Source: Mycobacterium sp.
GTDB taxonomy: Bacteria > Actinomycetota > Actinomycetes > Mycobacteriales > Mycobacteriaceae
Reading direction: 5' to 3'
DNA length: 35,128 bases
NCBI GenBank assembly: GCA_020438865.1
Contig: JAGQTU010000041.1
Coordinates: forward strand, 1-35,128
The notes under the pieces were generated by a model. That model saw only the letters and a program-made list of their open reading frames with translations. It was not told the origin of the DNA and did no database searches. Made by a program: the position numbers and the translations under genes. Positions within the stretch are counted from its first letter, which is position 1; each line of letters begins with the position of its first letter. Positions 1 to 9,254 of this stretch are shown one piece after another.

Positions 1-1
1 T

Positions 2-376
2 ATCAAGCGCAAGTTGTTCCAGCGCTACCAGGACCGCTACAACATGGAGCTGTCCGACCCGAAGATCAGCCAGCTCGATCTGGCCTATCACGACATCAAG
101 CGCGGCCGCGGGGTGTTCGACCTGCTGCAGCGCAAGGGCCTGGCCACCAGGGTCACCACCGACGAGGAGATCGAGGCCGCCGTCGACACCCCGCCCCAGA
201 CGACCCGCGCCAAGCTGCGCGGTGAGTTCATCAGCGCCGCGCAGGAGGCGGGCCGCGACTTCACCGTCGACTGGGTGCACCTCAAGCTCAACGATCAGGC
301 GCAGCGCACCGTGCTGTGCAAGGACCCGTTCCGGTCGGTCGACGAGCGAGTCAAGCGCCTGATCGCGAGCATGTAG
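2..376 (+). CDS. pafA: PafA, Pup-protein ligase (C-terminal part only)
   Basis: The window opens inside this gene; about 124 C-terminal residues are visible, ending at a TAG. The stretch from [10 protein letters not shown] through [10 protein letters not shown] to [12 protein letters not shown] and the C-terminus RLIASM is almost identical to what I know of M. tuberculosis PafA (Rv2097c). PafA is a carboxylate-amine ligase, related to glutamine synthetase, that uses ATP to join the C-terminal Glu of Pup to lysines of target proteins and so marks them for the mycobacterial proteasome. The catalytic N-terminal domain lies outside the window; only the small C-terminal domain is seen. The next gene starts 7 nt downstream on the same strand, so the two are probably co-transcribed. 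Identity is secure. Confidence 0.95.
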   Translation: MKRKLFQRYQDRYNMELSDPKISQLDLAYHDIKRGRGVFDLLQRKGLATRVTTDEEIEAAVDTPPQTTRAKLRGEFISAAQEAGRDFTVDWVHLKLNDQAQRTVLCKDPFRSVDERVKRLIASM

Positions 377-383
377 CGCAGCG

Positions 384-2132
384 ATGCGCTCTGGACGCGC
401 CGCACCGGCACTGGCCGCATTGCTGCTGTTGATGGCGTTCGTGCAGGCGTGCGGCTCGAACCGGCCGGCACCCACAGCCGGCTCCGGTGACGCCGCGTTC
501 CGGCAGCTCGCCGGCGAGGTGCTCGAGTACACCTTCAAGCGCGACCCCTCCAACGCGACCTACCTGGGCATCCACAAATACGACCAGCTGATCGCGGATT
601 ATTCGGCCGCGGCGGTGCACGCCGACAGCGCGGCGTTGAAGGACTTTCGAACCCGACTCGACGGCGTTGACGCGCAAACACTTTCGCTCGAGGCCCAGCT
701 CGACCTGGAACAGACCAGGCACGCCCTGGACGGCATGCTGTTGCGTAACGACGTCATCCGCGGCTGGGCCAGGGACCCCGACCTGTACAGCAGCGGGATC
801 ACCAACGACGCCTTCGTGATGATCTCGCGCAACTTCGCTCCGCCCGAACAACGGCTGTCCTCGTTGATCGCCCGCGAGAAGCTGATGCCGAACGCGCTTG
901 CCGAGGCCCGCCGCAACCTGGACAACCCGCCCCGGGTCTTCACCGAGATCGCCATCGAACAGGCCGACGGCAACCGCGACTTCTTCGCCGACGACGTGCC
1001 CGCGGCGTTCGCCGCGGTGAAGGATCCCGCGCTGCTGGCCGAGTTCGACGCCGCCAACCGTGCGGTCATCGCGGCCCTCGAGGACTACCAGGGGTGGCTG
1101 CAGAGCGACCTCCTGCCGCGCTCCAACGGATCGTTCGCCTACGGCGCGCAGACCTACTCCGACGTGCTGGCCGCCGACGAGATGATCACCACCCCGCTGT
1201 CCGACCTGTTGGCGGTCGCGCACAAGGACCTGAAGAGCAATCAGCAGGCCTTCGCCGCCGCCGCACGAAAGATCGATCCGGCGAAGTCGCCCGCCGAGGT
1301 CCTGGCCGAGGTGGCGCAGGACCACCCGCCCGCCTCGGAGCTGCTGGCCGTGACGCAGAGCAACCTCGACGGCCTCGCGCAGTTCGTCCGGGACAGGCAG
1401 ATCGTCGACATTCCGCCCGCGCCCCCGGCGAGGGTGGTGGAGACGCCGCCGTTCATGCGGGCGACAACGTCGGCCTCGATGGACATCCCGGGGCCGTTCG
1501 AGAAGGTGGCCACCGAGGCCTATTTCAACATGACGCTGCCCGACCCGGCCTGGCCGGGCCGGGAGCAGAACGACTTCATGGCCCGGTGGTACCGGGCGAG
1601 CATCAGCAACGTGTCCGTCCACGAGGTGTGGCCGGGCCATTACCTGCAGTTCCTCTACGCCAAGGACTTTCCGTCCGACGTCCGCAAGGTCTTCGGAGCG
1701 GCGAGCAATTTCGAGGGCTGGGCGCACTACTGCGAACAGATGATGCTCGACGAGGGCCTGCACGCCGACGACCCGCGCTACCGGCTGGCGCAGCTGCAGG
1801 ACGCCCTGCTGCGCGACGTGCGGTTCATCGTCGGGATCAAGATGCACACCGAATCCATGACGGTCGAGCAGGCGCGGGACATGTTCACCCGCGACGCCTA
1901 CCAACCGCAGTCGGTCGCGGAGTCCGAGGCCAAGCGCGGCACGGCCGATGCCACGTACGGCTACTACACCATGGGCAAGCTGATGATTCTGAAGTTGCGC
2001 GAGGACTACAAGTCCAAACTGGGTGCCGGCTACTCGCTGAAGAGCTTCCACGACGCATTCGTCAAGCTCGGACCGTTACCGCTGCCACTGGTCCGCAAGG
2101 CGATGCTCGGCGAGACCGGCGCGTTGTTCTAG
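384..2132 (+). CDS. DUF885 family zinc metallopeptidase-like lipoprotein
   Basis: 582 residues, starting at ATG 7 nt after the pafA stop. The N-terminus has basic residues, a hydrophobic run (about 8-20) and a lipobox V-Q-A-C with Cys23, so it should be an exported lipoprotein. The mature protein has the DUF885 layout: an early PSNATYLGIHKYD-like segment, then the inverted-zincin-like motif HEVWPGH (H413, E414, H419) and a downstream EGWAHYCE block (E444) likely to complete the zinc site. Family members are putative metallo-(carboxy/di)peptidases; the substrate is unknown. In M. tuberculosis pafA is, as I remember it, followed directly by pafB, so a cell-surface peptidase between the Pup ligase and PafBC is a lineage-specific arrangement. 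The family call is firm; the activity is inferred. Confidence 0.88.
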   Translation: MRSGRAAPALAALLLLMAFVQACGSNRPAPTAGSGDAAFRQLAGEVLEYTFKRDPSNATYLGIHKYDQLIADYSAAAVHADSAALKDFRTRLDGVDAQTLSLEAQLDLEQTRHALDGMLLRNDVIRGWARDPDLYSSGITNDAFVMISRNFAPPEQRLSSLIAREKLMPNALAEARRNLDNPPRVFTEIAIEQADGNRDFFADDVPAAFAAVKDPALLAEFDAANRAVIAALEDYQGWLQSDLLPRSNGSFAYGAQTYSDVLAADEMITTPLSDLLAVAHKDLKSNQQAFAAAARKIDPAKSPAEVLAEVAQDHPPASELLAVTQSNLDGLAQFVRDRQIVDIPPAPPARVVETPPFMRATTSASMDIPGPFEKVATEAYFNMTLPDPAWPGREQNDFMARWYRASISNVSVHEVWPGHYLQFLYAKDFPSDVRKVFGAASNFEGWAHYCEQMMLDEGLHADDPRYRLAQLQDALLRDVRFIVGIKMHTESMTVEQARDMFTRDAYQPQSVAESEAKRGTADATYGYYTMGKLMILKLREDYKSKLGAGYSLKSFHDAFVKLGPLPLPLVRKAMLGETGALF

Positions 2133-2173
2133 GCCGCGGCCGCGTGCCGCACGGCGGGCGGGGCGTTTCCCGG

Positions 2174-2179
2174 TAAGGT
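2174..2179 (+). promoter_or_regulatory. Putative -10 element (TAAGGT) for a leaderless pafB mRNA
   Basis: TAAGGT fits the mycobacterial SigA -10 pattern TANNNT and ends 6 nt before the pafB GTG at 2186. That spacing puts the transcription start on or next to the start codon. No Shine-Dalgarno sequence precedes the GTG, which agrees with a leaderless mRNA. No good -35 is visible. Confidence 0.5.
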
Positions 2180-2185
2180 TGGCCG

Positions 2186-3172
2186 GTGGCGACTTCCAAG
2201 GTCGAGCGGTTGATGAACCTCGTCATCGCGCTGCTGTCCACCCATGGCTACATCACCGCCGAACGCATCCGCGCGAGCGTGGCCGGCTACGCCGAAAGCC
2301 CCACCGACGAAGCGTTCTCGCGGATGTTCGAGCGGGACAAGAACGAACTGCGCGACCTCGGCATCCCATTGGAGACCGGTCGGGTCTCCAGCCTCGACCC
2401 CGCCGAGGGGTACCGGATCAACCGAAACGCGTACGCGCTGCCCGACATCGAGCTCACCGCCGAGGAGGCCGCCGCCGTCGCGGTCGCCGCCCAGCTGTGG
2501 GAGTCACCCGAACTGATCACCGCGACCCAGGGCGCCCTGCTCAAGCTGCGTGCCGCCGGGGTGGACGTCGACCCGGACGCCGCGGTGGCCATCACCACCG
2601 CCACCGGGCCGCCCGGGCTACGCGGCTCGGAGGACGTGCTGGGAATCCTGTTGTCCGCCATCGACTCCGGGCAGGCCGTCCGGTTCCAGCACCGGCCGCT
2701 GCCCACCGAACCGTACGCCGATCGCACCGTCGAGCCGTGGGGCGTGGTGACCGCCCGCGGCCGCTGGTACCTGGTGGGCCATGACCGGGATCGCAACGCC
2801 ACCCGCACGTTTCGGTTGTCACGCATCGACGCCGGCGTGCAGACCGTCGGGCCCGTGGGGTCGGTCACCCGGCCGGACGGGGTGGACCTGCGGGCCATCG
2901 TGGAGAAGGCCATCGGCGAGGCGCCGAGCGGAGTGACCGCGACGGTGTGGGTGGCCGACGGCCGGGCCACCGCGCTGCGCCGGGCCGGCACGTCGAGGGG
3001 CCCGCGCACGGTCGGCGGCCGGGCCGGTGAGGTGATCGAACTCGACCTCGGCACCCGCGACCGCCTCACCCGGGAGATCGCAGGCTACGGAGCCGACGCG
3101 CTGGTTCTGGAACCGGCAGCGCTGCGGGCCGACGTGGTGGCCCGCCTCGAGGCTCAGGCGGGCCGACCGTGA
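2186..3172 (+). CDS. pafB: PafB, WYL-domain transcriptional regulator
   Basis: 328 residues from GTG 2186. Layout: an N-terminal winged helix-turn-helix (about 1-65, with RMFERDKNELRDLG), a linker, a WYL domain with the eponymous Trp-Tyr-Leu at 194-196 (RGRWYLVGHD) and the FRLSRI segment at 209-214, then a WCX-type C-terminus. PafB and PafC act together as the activator of the RecA/LexA-independent DNA-damage response in mycobacteria; they lie beside pafA but are not needed for pupylation (established knowledge). The stop overlaps the pafC start as GTGA (3169-3172), implying translational coupling and co-expression of the two subunits. A -10 element 6 nt upstream suggests a leaderless transcript of its own. 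Confidence 0.95.
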   Translation: MATSKVERLMNLVIALLSTHGYITAERIRASVAGYAESPTDEAFSRMFERDKNELRDLGIPLETGRVSSLDPAEGYRINRNAYALPDIELTAEEAAAVAVAAQLWESPELITATQGALLKLRAAGVDVDPDAAVAITTATGPPGLRGSEDVLGILLSAIDSGQAVRFQHRPLPTEPYADRTVEPWGVVTARGRWYLVGHDRDRNATRTFRLSRIDAGVQTVGPVGSVTRPDGVDLRAIVEKAIGEAPSGVTATVWVADGRATALRRAGTSRGPRTVGGRAGEVIELDLGTRDRLTREIAGYGADALVLEPAALRADVVARLEAQAGRP

Positions 3173-4140
3173 GCCCCGTCTCCACCCGCCTGGTGCGGCT
3201 GCTCAACATGGTGCCGTACCTGAAGGCCAATCCGCAGATCACCTATGAAGAGGCGGCCGCCGATCTCGGCGTCACCCGCAAGCAACTCCAGCAGGACCTC
3301 GACCAGCTGTGGATGTGCGGACTTCCCGGGTACGGCCCCGGCGATCTGATCGACTTCGAGTTCTCCGACGACACCATCAACGTCACGTTCACCGCCGGCG
3401 TCGACGCACCGCTGCGGCTCACCTCCCCGGAGGCGACCGGGCTGCTGGTCGCCCTGCGCGCCCTGGTCGACATCCCCGGTGTGGTCGACCCGCAGGCCGC
3501 GCGCAGGGCCATCGCCAAGATCGAGTCCGCGGCCGGCACCATCGCCCACGACCAGACCCACGCCGCCGCCGCGGTCGAGGAGCAGGCGCCGATCGAGGGC
3601 GAGGCCGCGGCCGCCGTCCGCACCGCGGTGCGTAACGACCGTGCCCTCAGCATCGAGTACTACTCGGCATCCCGCGACATGTTGTCCACCCGCATAGTCG
3701 ACCCGATCCGGGTGGTGCTGGTCGGCGATCACAGCTACCTGGAGGCGTGGTCGCGCGAGGCCGAGGGGGTGCGGTTGTTCCGGTTCGACCGCATCGTTGA
3801 GGCGGACATCCTCGACGAGCCGTCCGCGCCGCCGGCCCCGGCCGTGCAGGCCGCCCCGGACACCTCGCTGTTCGACGCGGATCCCGGCCTGCCCGCGGCC
3901 ACCCTGCTGGTGGCGCCCTCGGCGTCCTGGATGCTCGAGTACTACCCGATGCGGGTGCACACCGAGTTGCCCGACGGCTACCGCGAGGCCGCGATGACGT
4001 ACGCCTCCGACGAGTGGATGGCCAGGCTGGTGCTGGGGTTCGGCCCCGACGTCCGGGTTCTGGCACCGGACTCGCTGGTCGAACGGGTGCGCGAGGCGGC
4101 CACCGCCGCGCTGACGGCATACGCCGATCTGGACGGCTGA
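3169..4140 (+). CDS. pafC: PafC, WYL-domain transcriptional regulator
   Basis: 323 residues, GTG start overlapping the pafB stop by 4 nt. It has an N-terminal helix-turn-helix (about 1-55, with [21 protein letters not shown]), an Ala/Glu-rich linker (about 125-150), a WYL-type fold and a C-terminal WCX extension. Where PafB has Trp-Tyr-Leu, PafC has Ser-Tyr-Leu (189-191, DHSYLEAW), followed by FRFDRI at 204-209. So the motif is degenerate here, although the Phe-Arg element is kept. It is the partner of PafB in the mycobacterial DNA-damage regulator PafBC. Identity follows from synteny with pafA, pafB, tatA and tatC and from the sequence. Confidence 0.94.
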   Translation: MSPVSTRLVRLLNMVPYLKANPQITYEEAAADLGVTRKQLQQDLDQLWMCGLPGYGPGDLIDFEFSDDTINVTFTAGVDAPLRLTSPEATGLLVALRALVDIPGVVDPQAARRAIAKIESAAGTIAHDQTHAAAAVEEQAPIEGEAAAAVRTAVRNDRALSIEYYSASRDMLSTRIVDPIRVVLVGDHSYLEAWSREAEGVRLFRFDRIVEADILDEPSAPPAPAVQAAPDTSLFDADPGLPAATLLVAPSASWMLEYYPMRVHTELPDGYREAAMTYASDEWMARLVLGFGPDVRVLAPDSLVERVREAATAALTAYADLDG

Positions 4141-4175
4141 ATCGCGACGTCGGGATACCGGGGACCCGGCTGGGG

Positions 4176-4200
4176 TAGCATCGAACAGACATCTGGAGGT
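4176..4200 (+). promoter_or_regulatory. Putative tatA promoter (-10 TAGCAT) and Shine-Dalgarno
   Basis: In the 67-nt gap between pafC and tatA, TAGCAT at 4176-4181 matches TANNNT. A start of transcription near 4188-4190 would leave a leader of about 20 nt containing the strong ribosome-binding site GGAGGT at 4195-4200. This site decides the tatA start: it lies 8 nt before TTG 4208, whereas the in-frame GTG at 4199 overlaps it and cannot be used with it. Confidence 0.45.
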
Positions 4201-4207
4201 GACCAAA

Positions 4208-4474
4208 TTGGGTGCTCTACAACCGTGGCACTGGCTGATCCTTATCGCCGTCGTGGTGTTGCTCTTCGGGTCGAAGCGGTTGCCTGATGCGGCGCGCTCG
4301 CTGGGCAAGTCGATGCGCATCTTCAAGTCGGAGGTCAAGGAACTCCAGAACGAGGGCAAGACCGACACGCCGGTCACTCCGGCACAGCCCCCGACTCAGG
4401 TCCAATCGGAGCGGGTCGAGGCGCCGGTGACGCCGCCCCCGCCGCAGAACCAGACCGACGCCCGACCGGCCTGA
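4208..4474 (+). CDS. tatA: TatA, Sec-independent (Tat) translocase subunit
   Basis: 88 residues from a TTG start. TTG is preferred because GGAGG lies 8 nt upstream and because the protein then begins MGALQPWHW, matching the known mycobacterial TatA start (MGSLSPWHW). One N-terminal membrane helix (about 7-20) ends at the Phe-Gly hinge (20-21). It is followed by the amphipathic helix [21 protein letters not shown] and a Pro/Thr/Gln-rich cytoplasmic tail. TatA oligomerises to form the passage for folded proteins carrying twin-arginine signals, recruited by TatC, whose gene follows 47 nt downstream. Confidence 0.95.
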   Translation: MGALQPWHWLILIAVVVLLFGSKRLPDAARSLGKSMRIFKSEVKELQNEGKTDTPVTPAQPPTQVQSERVEAPVTPPPPQNQTDARPA

Positions 4475-4521
4475 ACCGATTCCAGAACCGGCGCCCCGGC
4501 GCTGAGTAGGTAGCCCCTGCC

Positions 4522-5484
4522 GTGCGCACCCCCAAACTCCTGTTGCGGCTCGATCCGCGCAGACGCCGCAGCCGCACCAATCCAGACGGCACCATGTCGC
4601 TGGTCGATCACCTGCACGAACTGCGCACCCGGCTGCTCATCTCGGTGGGGGCGGTGGCACTGACCACCGTGGTCGGCTTCATCTGGTACAGCCACGGTTT
4701 GTTCGGGGTGGAGAGCCTCGGCGAGTGGCTGCGCGAACCGTACTGCGCGCTGCCGCAGTCGGCCCGCGCCGACATCAGCGCGGACGGCGGCTGCCGGCTA
4801 CTCGCCACCGCACCGTTCGACCAGTTCATGCTGCGCCTCAAGGTCGGGTTGACCGCGGGTATCGTGCTGGCCTGCCCGGTCTGGCTCTATCAGACGTGGG
4901 CGTTCATCACCCCAGGCCTGTACCGCAACGAGCGCCGGTTCGCGACGGTGTTCGTCGTGTTCGCCGCCACGCTCTTCGTCGCCGGCGCCGTCCTGGCCTA
5001 CATCGTGCTGTCCAAGGCCCTGCACTTCCTGTTGACCGTCGGCAGCGACGTGCAGGTCACCGCGCTGTCCGGCGACCGCTACTTCAGCTTCCTGATCAAC
5101 CTGTTGCTGGTGTTCGGCGTCGGCTTCGAGTTCCCGCTGCTGATCGTCATGCTCAACCTGGTCGGCGTGCTGCCCTATGAGCGGCTCAAGGCGTGGCGGC
5201 GCGGCCTGATCTTCGGGGTGTTCGTGTTCGCGGCGTTCGCGACGCCTGGATCCGACCCGTTCTCCATGCTCGCCCTGGGCGTCGCGCTGACGCTGTTGCT
5301 GGAGTTCGCCATCCAGATCGCGCGCGTGCATGACCGGCGCAAGGCCAAGCGGGAAGCTCAGACCACCATCCCCGACGACCAGGCCGCACCCATCGAGCCC
5401 CCGAGCACCGTCGCCGACCCGGTGCCCGCCGGCCCCCGGCAGCAGACTCCCCGGCAGACCCCCGAGCATGACGACATCACCTGA
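4522..5484 (+). CDS. tatC: TatC, Tat translocase receptor subunit
   Basis: 320 residues from GTG 4522. It has the six membrane helices of TatC, the conserved N-terminal block [15 protein letters not shown], and the [12 protein letters not shown] and [14 protein letters not shown] segments that are hallmarks of the family. Between helices 1 and 2 is the actinobacterial loop with two cysteines ([11 protein letters not shown]...GGCRLL). The C-terminal tail is charged and Pro-rich. TatC binds the twin-arginine signal peptide and assembles TatA at the cytoplasmic membrane. The gene overlaps helY by 17 nt, an arrangement also known from M. tuberculosis (tatA-tatC-helY). Confidence 0.96.
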   Translation: MRTPKLLLRLDPRRRRSRTNPDGTMSLVDHLHELRTRLLISVGAVALTTVVGFIWYSHGLFGVESLGEWLREPYCALPQSARADISADGGCRLLATAPFDQFMLRLKVGLTAGIVLACPVWLYQTWAFITPGLYRNERRFATVFVVFAATLFVAGAVLAYIVLSKALHFLLTVGSDVQVTALSGDRYFSFLINLLLVFGVGFEFPLLIVMLNLVGVLPYERLKAWRRGLIFGVFVFAAFATPGSDPFSMLALGVALTLLLEFAIQIARVHDRRKAKREAQTTIPDDQAAPIEPPSTVADPVPAGPRQQTPRQTPEHDDIT

Positions 5485-8272
5485 GCCGGACTCCCAGCTG
5501 GCGCAGTTCGCGGCGCTGCTGAGCTTCCAGCTCGACCCGTTCCAACTCCAGGCGTGTGAGGCGCTGGAACGGGGCCACGGTGTGCTGGTGTGTGCCCCGA
5601 CGGGTGCGGGCAAGACGGTCGTCGGCGAGTTCGCGGTCCACCTGGCGCTGGCCGCGGGCCGGAAATGCTTCTACACCACGCCGATCAAGGCGCTGAGCAA
5701 CCAGAAGCACAGCGATCTGGTGCGCCGCTACGGCCCGGAGCGCATCGGTCTGCTGACCGGCGACCAGTCCGTCAACGGTGACGCGCCGGTGGTGGTGATG
5801 ACCACCGAGGTGCTGCGAAACATGCTCTATGCGGGTTCGGATGCCCTGCAAGGCCTTTCGTACGTCGTGATGGACGAGGTGCACTTCCTGGCCGACCGGA
5901 TGCGGGGCGCGGTCTGGGAGGAGGTGATCCTGCACCTGCCCGACGAGGTCCGGTTGGTCAGCCTGTCGGCGACGGTGAGCAACGCCGAGGAGTTCGGCGG
6001 CTGGATCCAGACCGTCCGCGGCGACACCACGGTGGTCGTCGACGAACATCGCCCGGTGCCGCTGTGGCAGCACGTGTTGGTCGGCAAGCGACTGTTCGAC
6101 CTGTTCGACTACTCCGCCGACAACGGCGGTACGGGCAATCAGCATCTGGTCGACCCGACGCTGTTGCGCCACATCGCCAACCGCCGGGATGCCGACCGGC
6201 TCGCGGACTGGCAGCCGCGTCACCGCGGGCGGGGGAGATCTGACGAGCGGCGGACTGGGCCTTTTCGGGGCCTGCACCGCCCGCCGTCGCGGCCCGACGT
6301 CATCGCCGCGCTGGACCGGGAGGGCCTGCTGCCGGCGATCACCTTCATCTTCTCCCGCGCCGGCTGCGAGGCAGCCGTCAAGCAGTGCCTGCGCAGCCCG
6401 CTGCGGCTCACCACCGACGAGGATCGCGACCGCATCGCCGAGGTGATCGACCGCCGCTGCGGCGATCTCGCCGACGCCGACCTGGCCGTGCTGGACTACT
6501 ACGAGTGGCGGGAGGGGCTGCTGCGCGGCCTGGCCGCCCACCACGCCGGCATGCTGCCGATCTTCCGGCACACCGTCGAGGAACTCTTCACCGCCGGGCT
6601 GGTCAAGGCGGTCTTCGCCACCGAAACCCTGGCGCTGGGCATCAACATGCCCGCCCGCACCGTGGTGCTGGAGAAGCTGGTCAAGTTCAACGGCGAGCAG
6701 CACCTGCCGTTGACGCCGGGGGAGTACACCCAGCTGACCGGCCGGGCCGGGCGCCGCGGCATCGACGTGGAGGGCCACGCCGTCGTGCTGTGGACCCCCG
6801 AGGTCGAGCCCGCCGAGGTCGCCGGGCTGGCGTCCACCCGGACCTTCCCCCTGAAGAGCTCGTTCGCGCCGTCCTACAACATGACCATCAACCTGGTGAA
6901 CCAGATGGGTCCGGAACAGGCGCGTCAGCTGCTGGAGCGGTCGTTCGCCCAGTACCAGGCGGACCGCTCGGTGGTGGGCCAGGTCCGCGGGGTCGAACGT
7001 GGCGAGAAGATGCTCGACGACATCGCCGGCGAACTCGGCTGGGATCGGCGTTCGAAGCCGGCGCCGGAACCGGCCATCATCGACTACGCCCGACTGCGGG
7101 CCAAGATCTCCGAGCGTGAACGGGCGCAGTCCCGCGCCTCCCGGCTGCAGCGCAGGCAGGCCGCGGGCGACGCGCTCGCCGCGCTGCGCCGCGGCGACAT
7201 CATCAACATCACCCAGGGCCGCCGCGGCGGGCTGGCGGTGGTGCTGGAGCCGGCCGCCGACGCCGACAACCCCCGGCCGCTGGTTCTCACCGAAAACCAT
7301 TGGGCGGGAAGGATCTCCACCGCCGACTATCCGGGGGCCGCGGGACCGGTCGGCTCGATGACGCTGCCCAAGCGGGTCGAACACCGCCAGCCCCGGGTGC
7401 GCCGGGATCTGGCCTCGGCGCTGCGGTCGGCGGCCGCCGGGCTGGTCATCCCGCCCGGGCGCAAACGGCGCGGCGCCCCCGACGCGGAGCTCGATGTCGA
7501 CCCCCAACTAAGCGCGCTGCGGGAGGAGATGCGCAGGCACCCCGCGCACCGGACCGCCGACCGCGACGCCGCGGTGCGGATCGCCGAACGGTATCTGCGG
7601 GTCGAGCGCGACAACGACCAGATCCGCGCCAAGGTGAACGCGGCCACCAACTCGCTGGCCCGCACCTTCGACCGGATCCTCGGGCTGCTCACCGAGCGTG
7701 GCTTCGTCGAGATCGACCCCGACGATGCCGAGCCCCGAGTGACCGCCGACGGCCGGTTACTGGCCCGGATCTACTCCGAGAGCGACCTGCTGGTCGCCGA
7801 GTGCCTGCGCACCGGCGCCTGGAAGGGTCTGCAGCCGGCGGAACTGGCGGCGGTGCTGTCGGCGATGGTCTTCGAGGCCCGCGGCGGCGACGGTCCGACA
7901 CCCTTGCACGCGGTCGAGATGCCGACGCCGAACGTGCGGCGGGCCCTGGTGGCCACCCGGCGGCTGTCGGGGCAACTGCGCGCCGACGAGAACCGGCACC
8001 GCATCCAGCCGTCCCGGGAACCCGACGAGGGTTTCGTGGCCGCGATCTACCGGTGGGCCACCACCGGTGACCTCGCCGCGGCGCTGGCCGCCTCGGATGT
8101 CACCGGAAACGGCACGCCGCTGCCGGCGGGCGATTTCGTGCGGTGGTGCCGCCAGGTGCTGGACCTGCTGGACCAGGTGCGCAACGCCGCACCGGAAAGC
8201 TCGCTGCGCACCGCGGCGAAACGCGCCGTGGACGACATCCGGCGCGGCGTCGTCGCTGTTGATGGCGGGTAG
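5468..8272 (+). CDS. helY: HelY, DEVH-box superfamily 2 helicase (Ski2/Mtr4-like)
   Basis: 934 residues from ATG 5468, inside the end of tatC; the M. tuberculosis HelY is about 906. The start gives [14 protein letters not shown], leading into the Q-like motif [16 protein letters not shown]. Motifs in order: Walker A APTGAGKT (43-50), [10 protein letters not shown] (71-80), DEVH (136-139), SAT (167-169), then motifs V and VI ([29 protein letters not shown]). The C-terminal half holds the Mtr4-like insertion and a DSHCT-type domain. HelY is a putative ATP-dependent RNA/DNA helicase; its precise substrate is not established. A short loop near residue 245 is longer than in M. tuberculosis, with no sign of damage. 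Confidence 0.95.
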   Translation: MTTSPEPDSQLAQFAALLSFQLDPFQLQACEALERGHGVLVCAPTGAGKTVVGEFAVHLALAAGRKCFYTTPIKALSNQKHSDLVRRYGPERIGLLTGDQSVNGDAPVVVMTTEVLRNMLYAGSDALQGLSYVVMDEVHFLADRMRGAVWEEVILHLPDEVRLVSLSATVSNAEEFGGWIQTVRGDTTVVVDEHRPVPLWQHVLVGKRLFDLFDYSADNGGTGNQHLVDPTLLRHIANRRDADRLADWQPRHRGRGRSDERRTGPFRGLHRPPSRPDVIAALDREGLLPAITFIFSRAGCEAAVKQCLRSPLRLTTDEDRDRIAEVIDRRCGDLADADLAVLDYYEWREGLLRGLAAHHAGMLPIFRHTVEELFTAGLVKAVFATETLALGINMPARTVVLEKLVKFNGEQHLPLTPGEYTQLTGRAGRRGIDVEGHAVVLWTPEVEPAEVAGLASTRTFPLKSSFAPSYNMTINLVNQMGPEQARQLLERSFAQYQADRSVVGQVRGVERGEKMLDDIAGELGWDRRSKPAPEPAIIDYARLRAKISERERAQSRASRLQRRQAAGDALAALRRGDIINITQGRRGGLAVVLEPAADADNPRPLVLTENHWAGRISTADYPGAAGPVGSMTLPKRVEHRQPRVRRDLASALRSAAAGLVIPPGRKRRGAPDAELDVDPQLSALREEMRRHPAHRTADRDAAVRIAERYLRVERDNDQIRAKVNAATNSLARTFDRILGLLTERGFVEIDPDDAEPRVTADGRLLARIYSESDLLVAECLRTGAWKGLQPAELAAVLSAMVFEARGGDGPTPLHAVEMPTPNVRRALVATRRLSGQLRADENRHRIQPSREPDEGFVAAIYRWATTGDLAAALAASDVTGNGTPLPAGDFVRWCRQVLDLLDQVRNAAPESSLRTAAKRAVDDIRRGVVAVDGG

Positions 8273-8286
8273 GGTGATGCAAACGC

Positions 8287-8325
8287 TACGGTGTCATCGG
8301 CGAATCGCTACCAGATCAAGGAGAG
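8287..8325 (+). promoter_or_regulatory. Putative promoter (-10 TACGGT) and ribosome-binding site of the DUF4333 gene
   Basis: The 56-nt gap after helY contains TACGGT (8287-8292, TANNNT pattern) and AAGGAGAG (8318-8325), an unusually strong Shine-Dalgarno ending 3 nt before ATG 8329. No convincing -35 is seen. Confidence 0.35.
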
Positions 8326-8328
8326 ACG

Positions 8329-9153
8329 ATGAGCGGACCGCAGGGATCCGACCCCAACCCCTGGCAGGCCCAGCAGCCCGCATCGGGTCAGGATCAGCCT
8401 GCTCCCAGCTCGGAGCAGCCGCCGGCATCGACGCCGGCCTGGCAGCCGCCGGCCGGTTCTGAGCAGCAGGAGACCCCGGCCTGGCAGCCTCCGTCGACTG
8501 ACCAGCCCGCCTGGGGGCAGCCGCCCTCGGGTTCGGAGCAGCCGGCCTGGCAGCCGCCCGCCTACCCGCAGCAGTATCCGCAGTACGGCCAGCCGCAGGG
8601 GCAGCCGGGCTATCCGCCCGCACAGCCCTACGGCGCGCCGACCGAGTACAACCCCGCCGCCTACGGCCAGCCGCCACAGTACGGCCAGCCGCAGTACGGC
8701 CAGTACCCGCAGCAGCCCGGCCAGTACCCGGGCCAGTACCCGCAGCAGCCGGGCCAGCCGGGCCAGCCCGGTCAGTACCCGTACGGCCAGCCCGCCGGCA
8801 CCGACGAGGCCTCCAAGAAGTCGGCGAAGGTGATCGGCGCGGTCATCGGTGTGCTGGCGGCCATCGTGCTGGCGGTGGTGCTGGTGCTGGGCTTCTGGAA
8901 GCCGGGTTTCTTCGTGACCACCAAGCTGGACGTGAACAAGGCCCAGCAGGGCGTGCAGCAGATCCTGACCGACGAGACCAACGGCTACGGCGCCAAGAAC
9001 GTCAAGGACGTCAAGTGCAACAACGGCCAGAGCCCGACGGTCAAGAAGGGTGACACCTTCAACTGCGAGGTGAGCATCGACGGCACGAAGCGCCAGGTGA
9101 CCGTGACGTTCCAGGATGACAAGGGCACCTACGAGGTCGGCCGGCCGAAGTAA
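8329..9153 (+). CDS. Pro/Gln-rich single-pass membrane protein with DUF4333 domain
   Basis: 274 residues. Residues 1-160 are low-complexity, with repeated [20 protein letters not shown] and QPGQPG units and few charges. A single transmembrane helix follows at about 168-190, then an extracytoplasmic DUF4333 domain (about 195-274) with two cysteines (C230, C246) likely to form a disulfide. Position after helY and the domain order match M. tuberculosis Rv2091c, a protein of unknown function. The Pro/Gln-rich cytoplasmic tail resembles those of other mycobacterial envelope-associated proteins, but no function can be claimed. The gene has its own strong ribosome-binding site and is followed by a hairpin at 9161-9183. 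Confidence 0.87.
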   Translation: MSGPQGSDPNPWQAQQPASGQDQPAPSSEQPPASTPAWQPPAGSEQQETPAWQPPSTDQPAWGQPPSGSEQPAWQPPAYPQQYPQYGQPQGQPGYPPAQPYGAPTEYNPAAYGQPPQYGQPQYGQYPQQPGQYPGQYPQQPGQPGQPGQYPYGQPAGTDEASKKSAKVIGAVIGVLAAIVLAVVLVLGFWKPGFFVTTKLDVNKAQQGVQQILTDETNGYGAKNVKDVKCNNGQSPTVKKGDTFNCEVSIDGTKRQVTVTFQDDKGTYEVGRPK

Positions 9154-9160
9154 TGGCATC

Positions 9161-9183
9161 GTCGGCGGTCGTTTTCCGCCGAC
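9161..9183. terminator. Hairpin terminator candidate between convergent genes
   Basis: Perfect 8-bp stem GTCGGCGG (9161-9168) / CCGCCGAC (9176-9183) with loop TCGTTTT. It lies 8 nt after the DUF4333 gene and about 70 nt beyond the end of mazF on the other strand. There is no long U-tract, which is common for mycobacterial terminators. It could serve both strands. Confidence 0.6.
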
Positions 9184-9254
9184 AGTAACCTCGGCGCGGC
9201 GAACGCTGAGGAACTCGCTGTAGAGATGTCGTCTTTCGACAAGCCTTGACAGGC

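Noticed and set aside
2132-2142. GGCCGCGGCC-like palindrome after the DUF885 gene as a terminator
   Set aside because: A palindrome without a loop in GC-rich DNA is expected by chance, and no U-rich tail follows.
1094-2176. Long open frames on the same or opposite strand of known genes (for example 1094-2176, 351-2051, 24828-27959)
   Set aside because: They are by-products of high-GC codon use: Arg/Gly/Pro-rich translations, no similarity to families, and complete overlap with well-supported genes.
6225-6290. A compensated frameshift in helY, where the loop near residue 245 differs from M. tuberculosis
   Set aside because: The frame stays open, flanking motifs are intact, and this loop is a variable, basic linker in the family.
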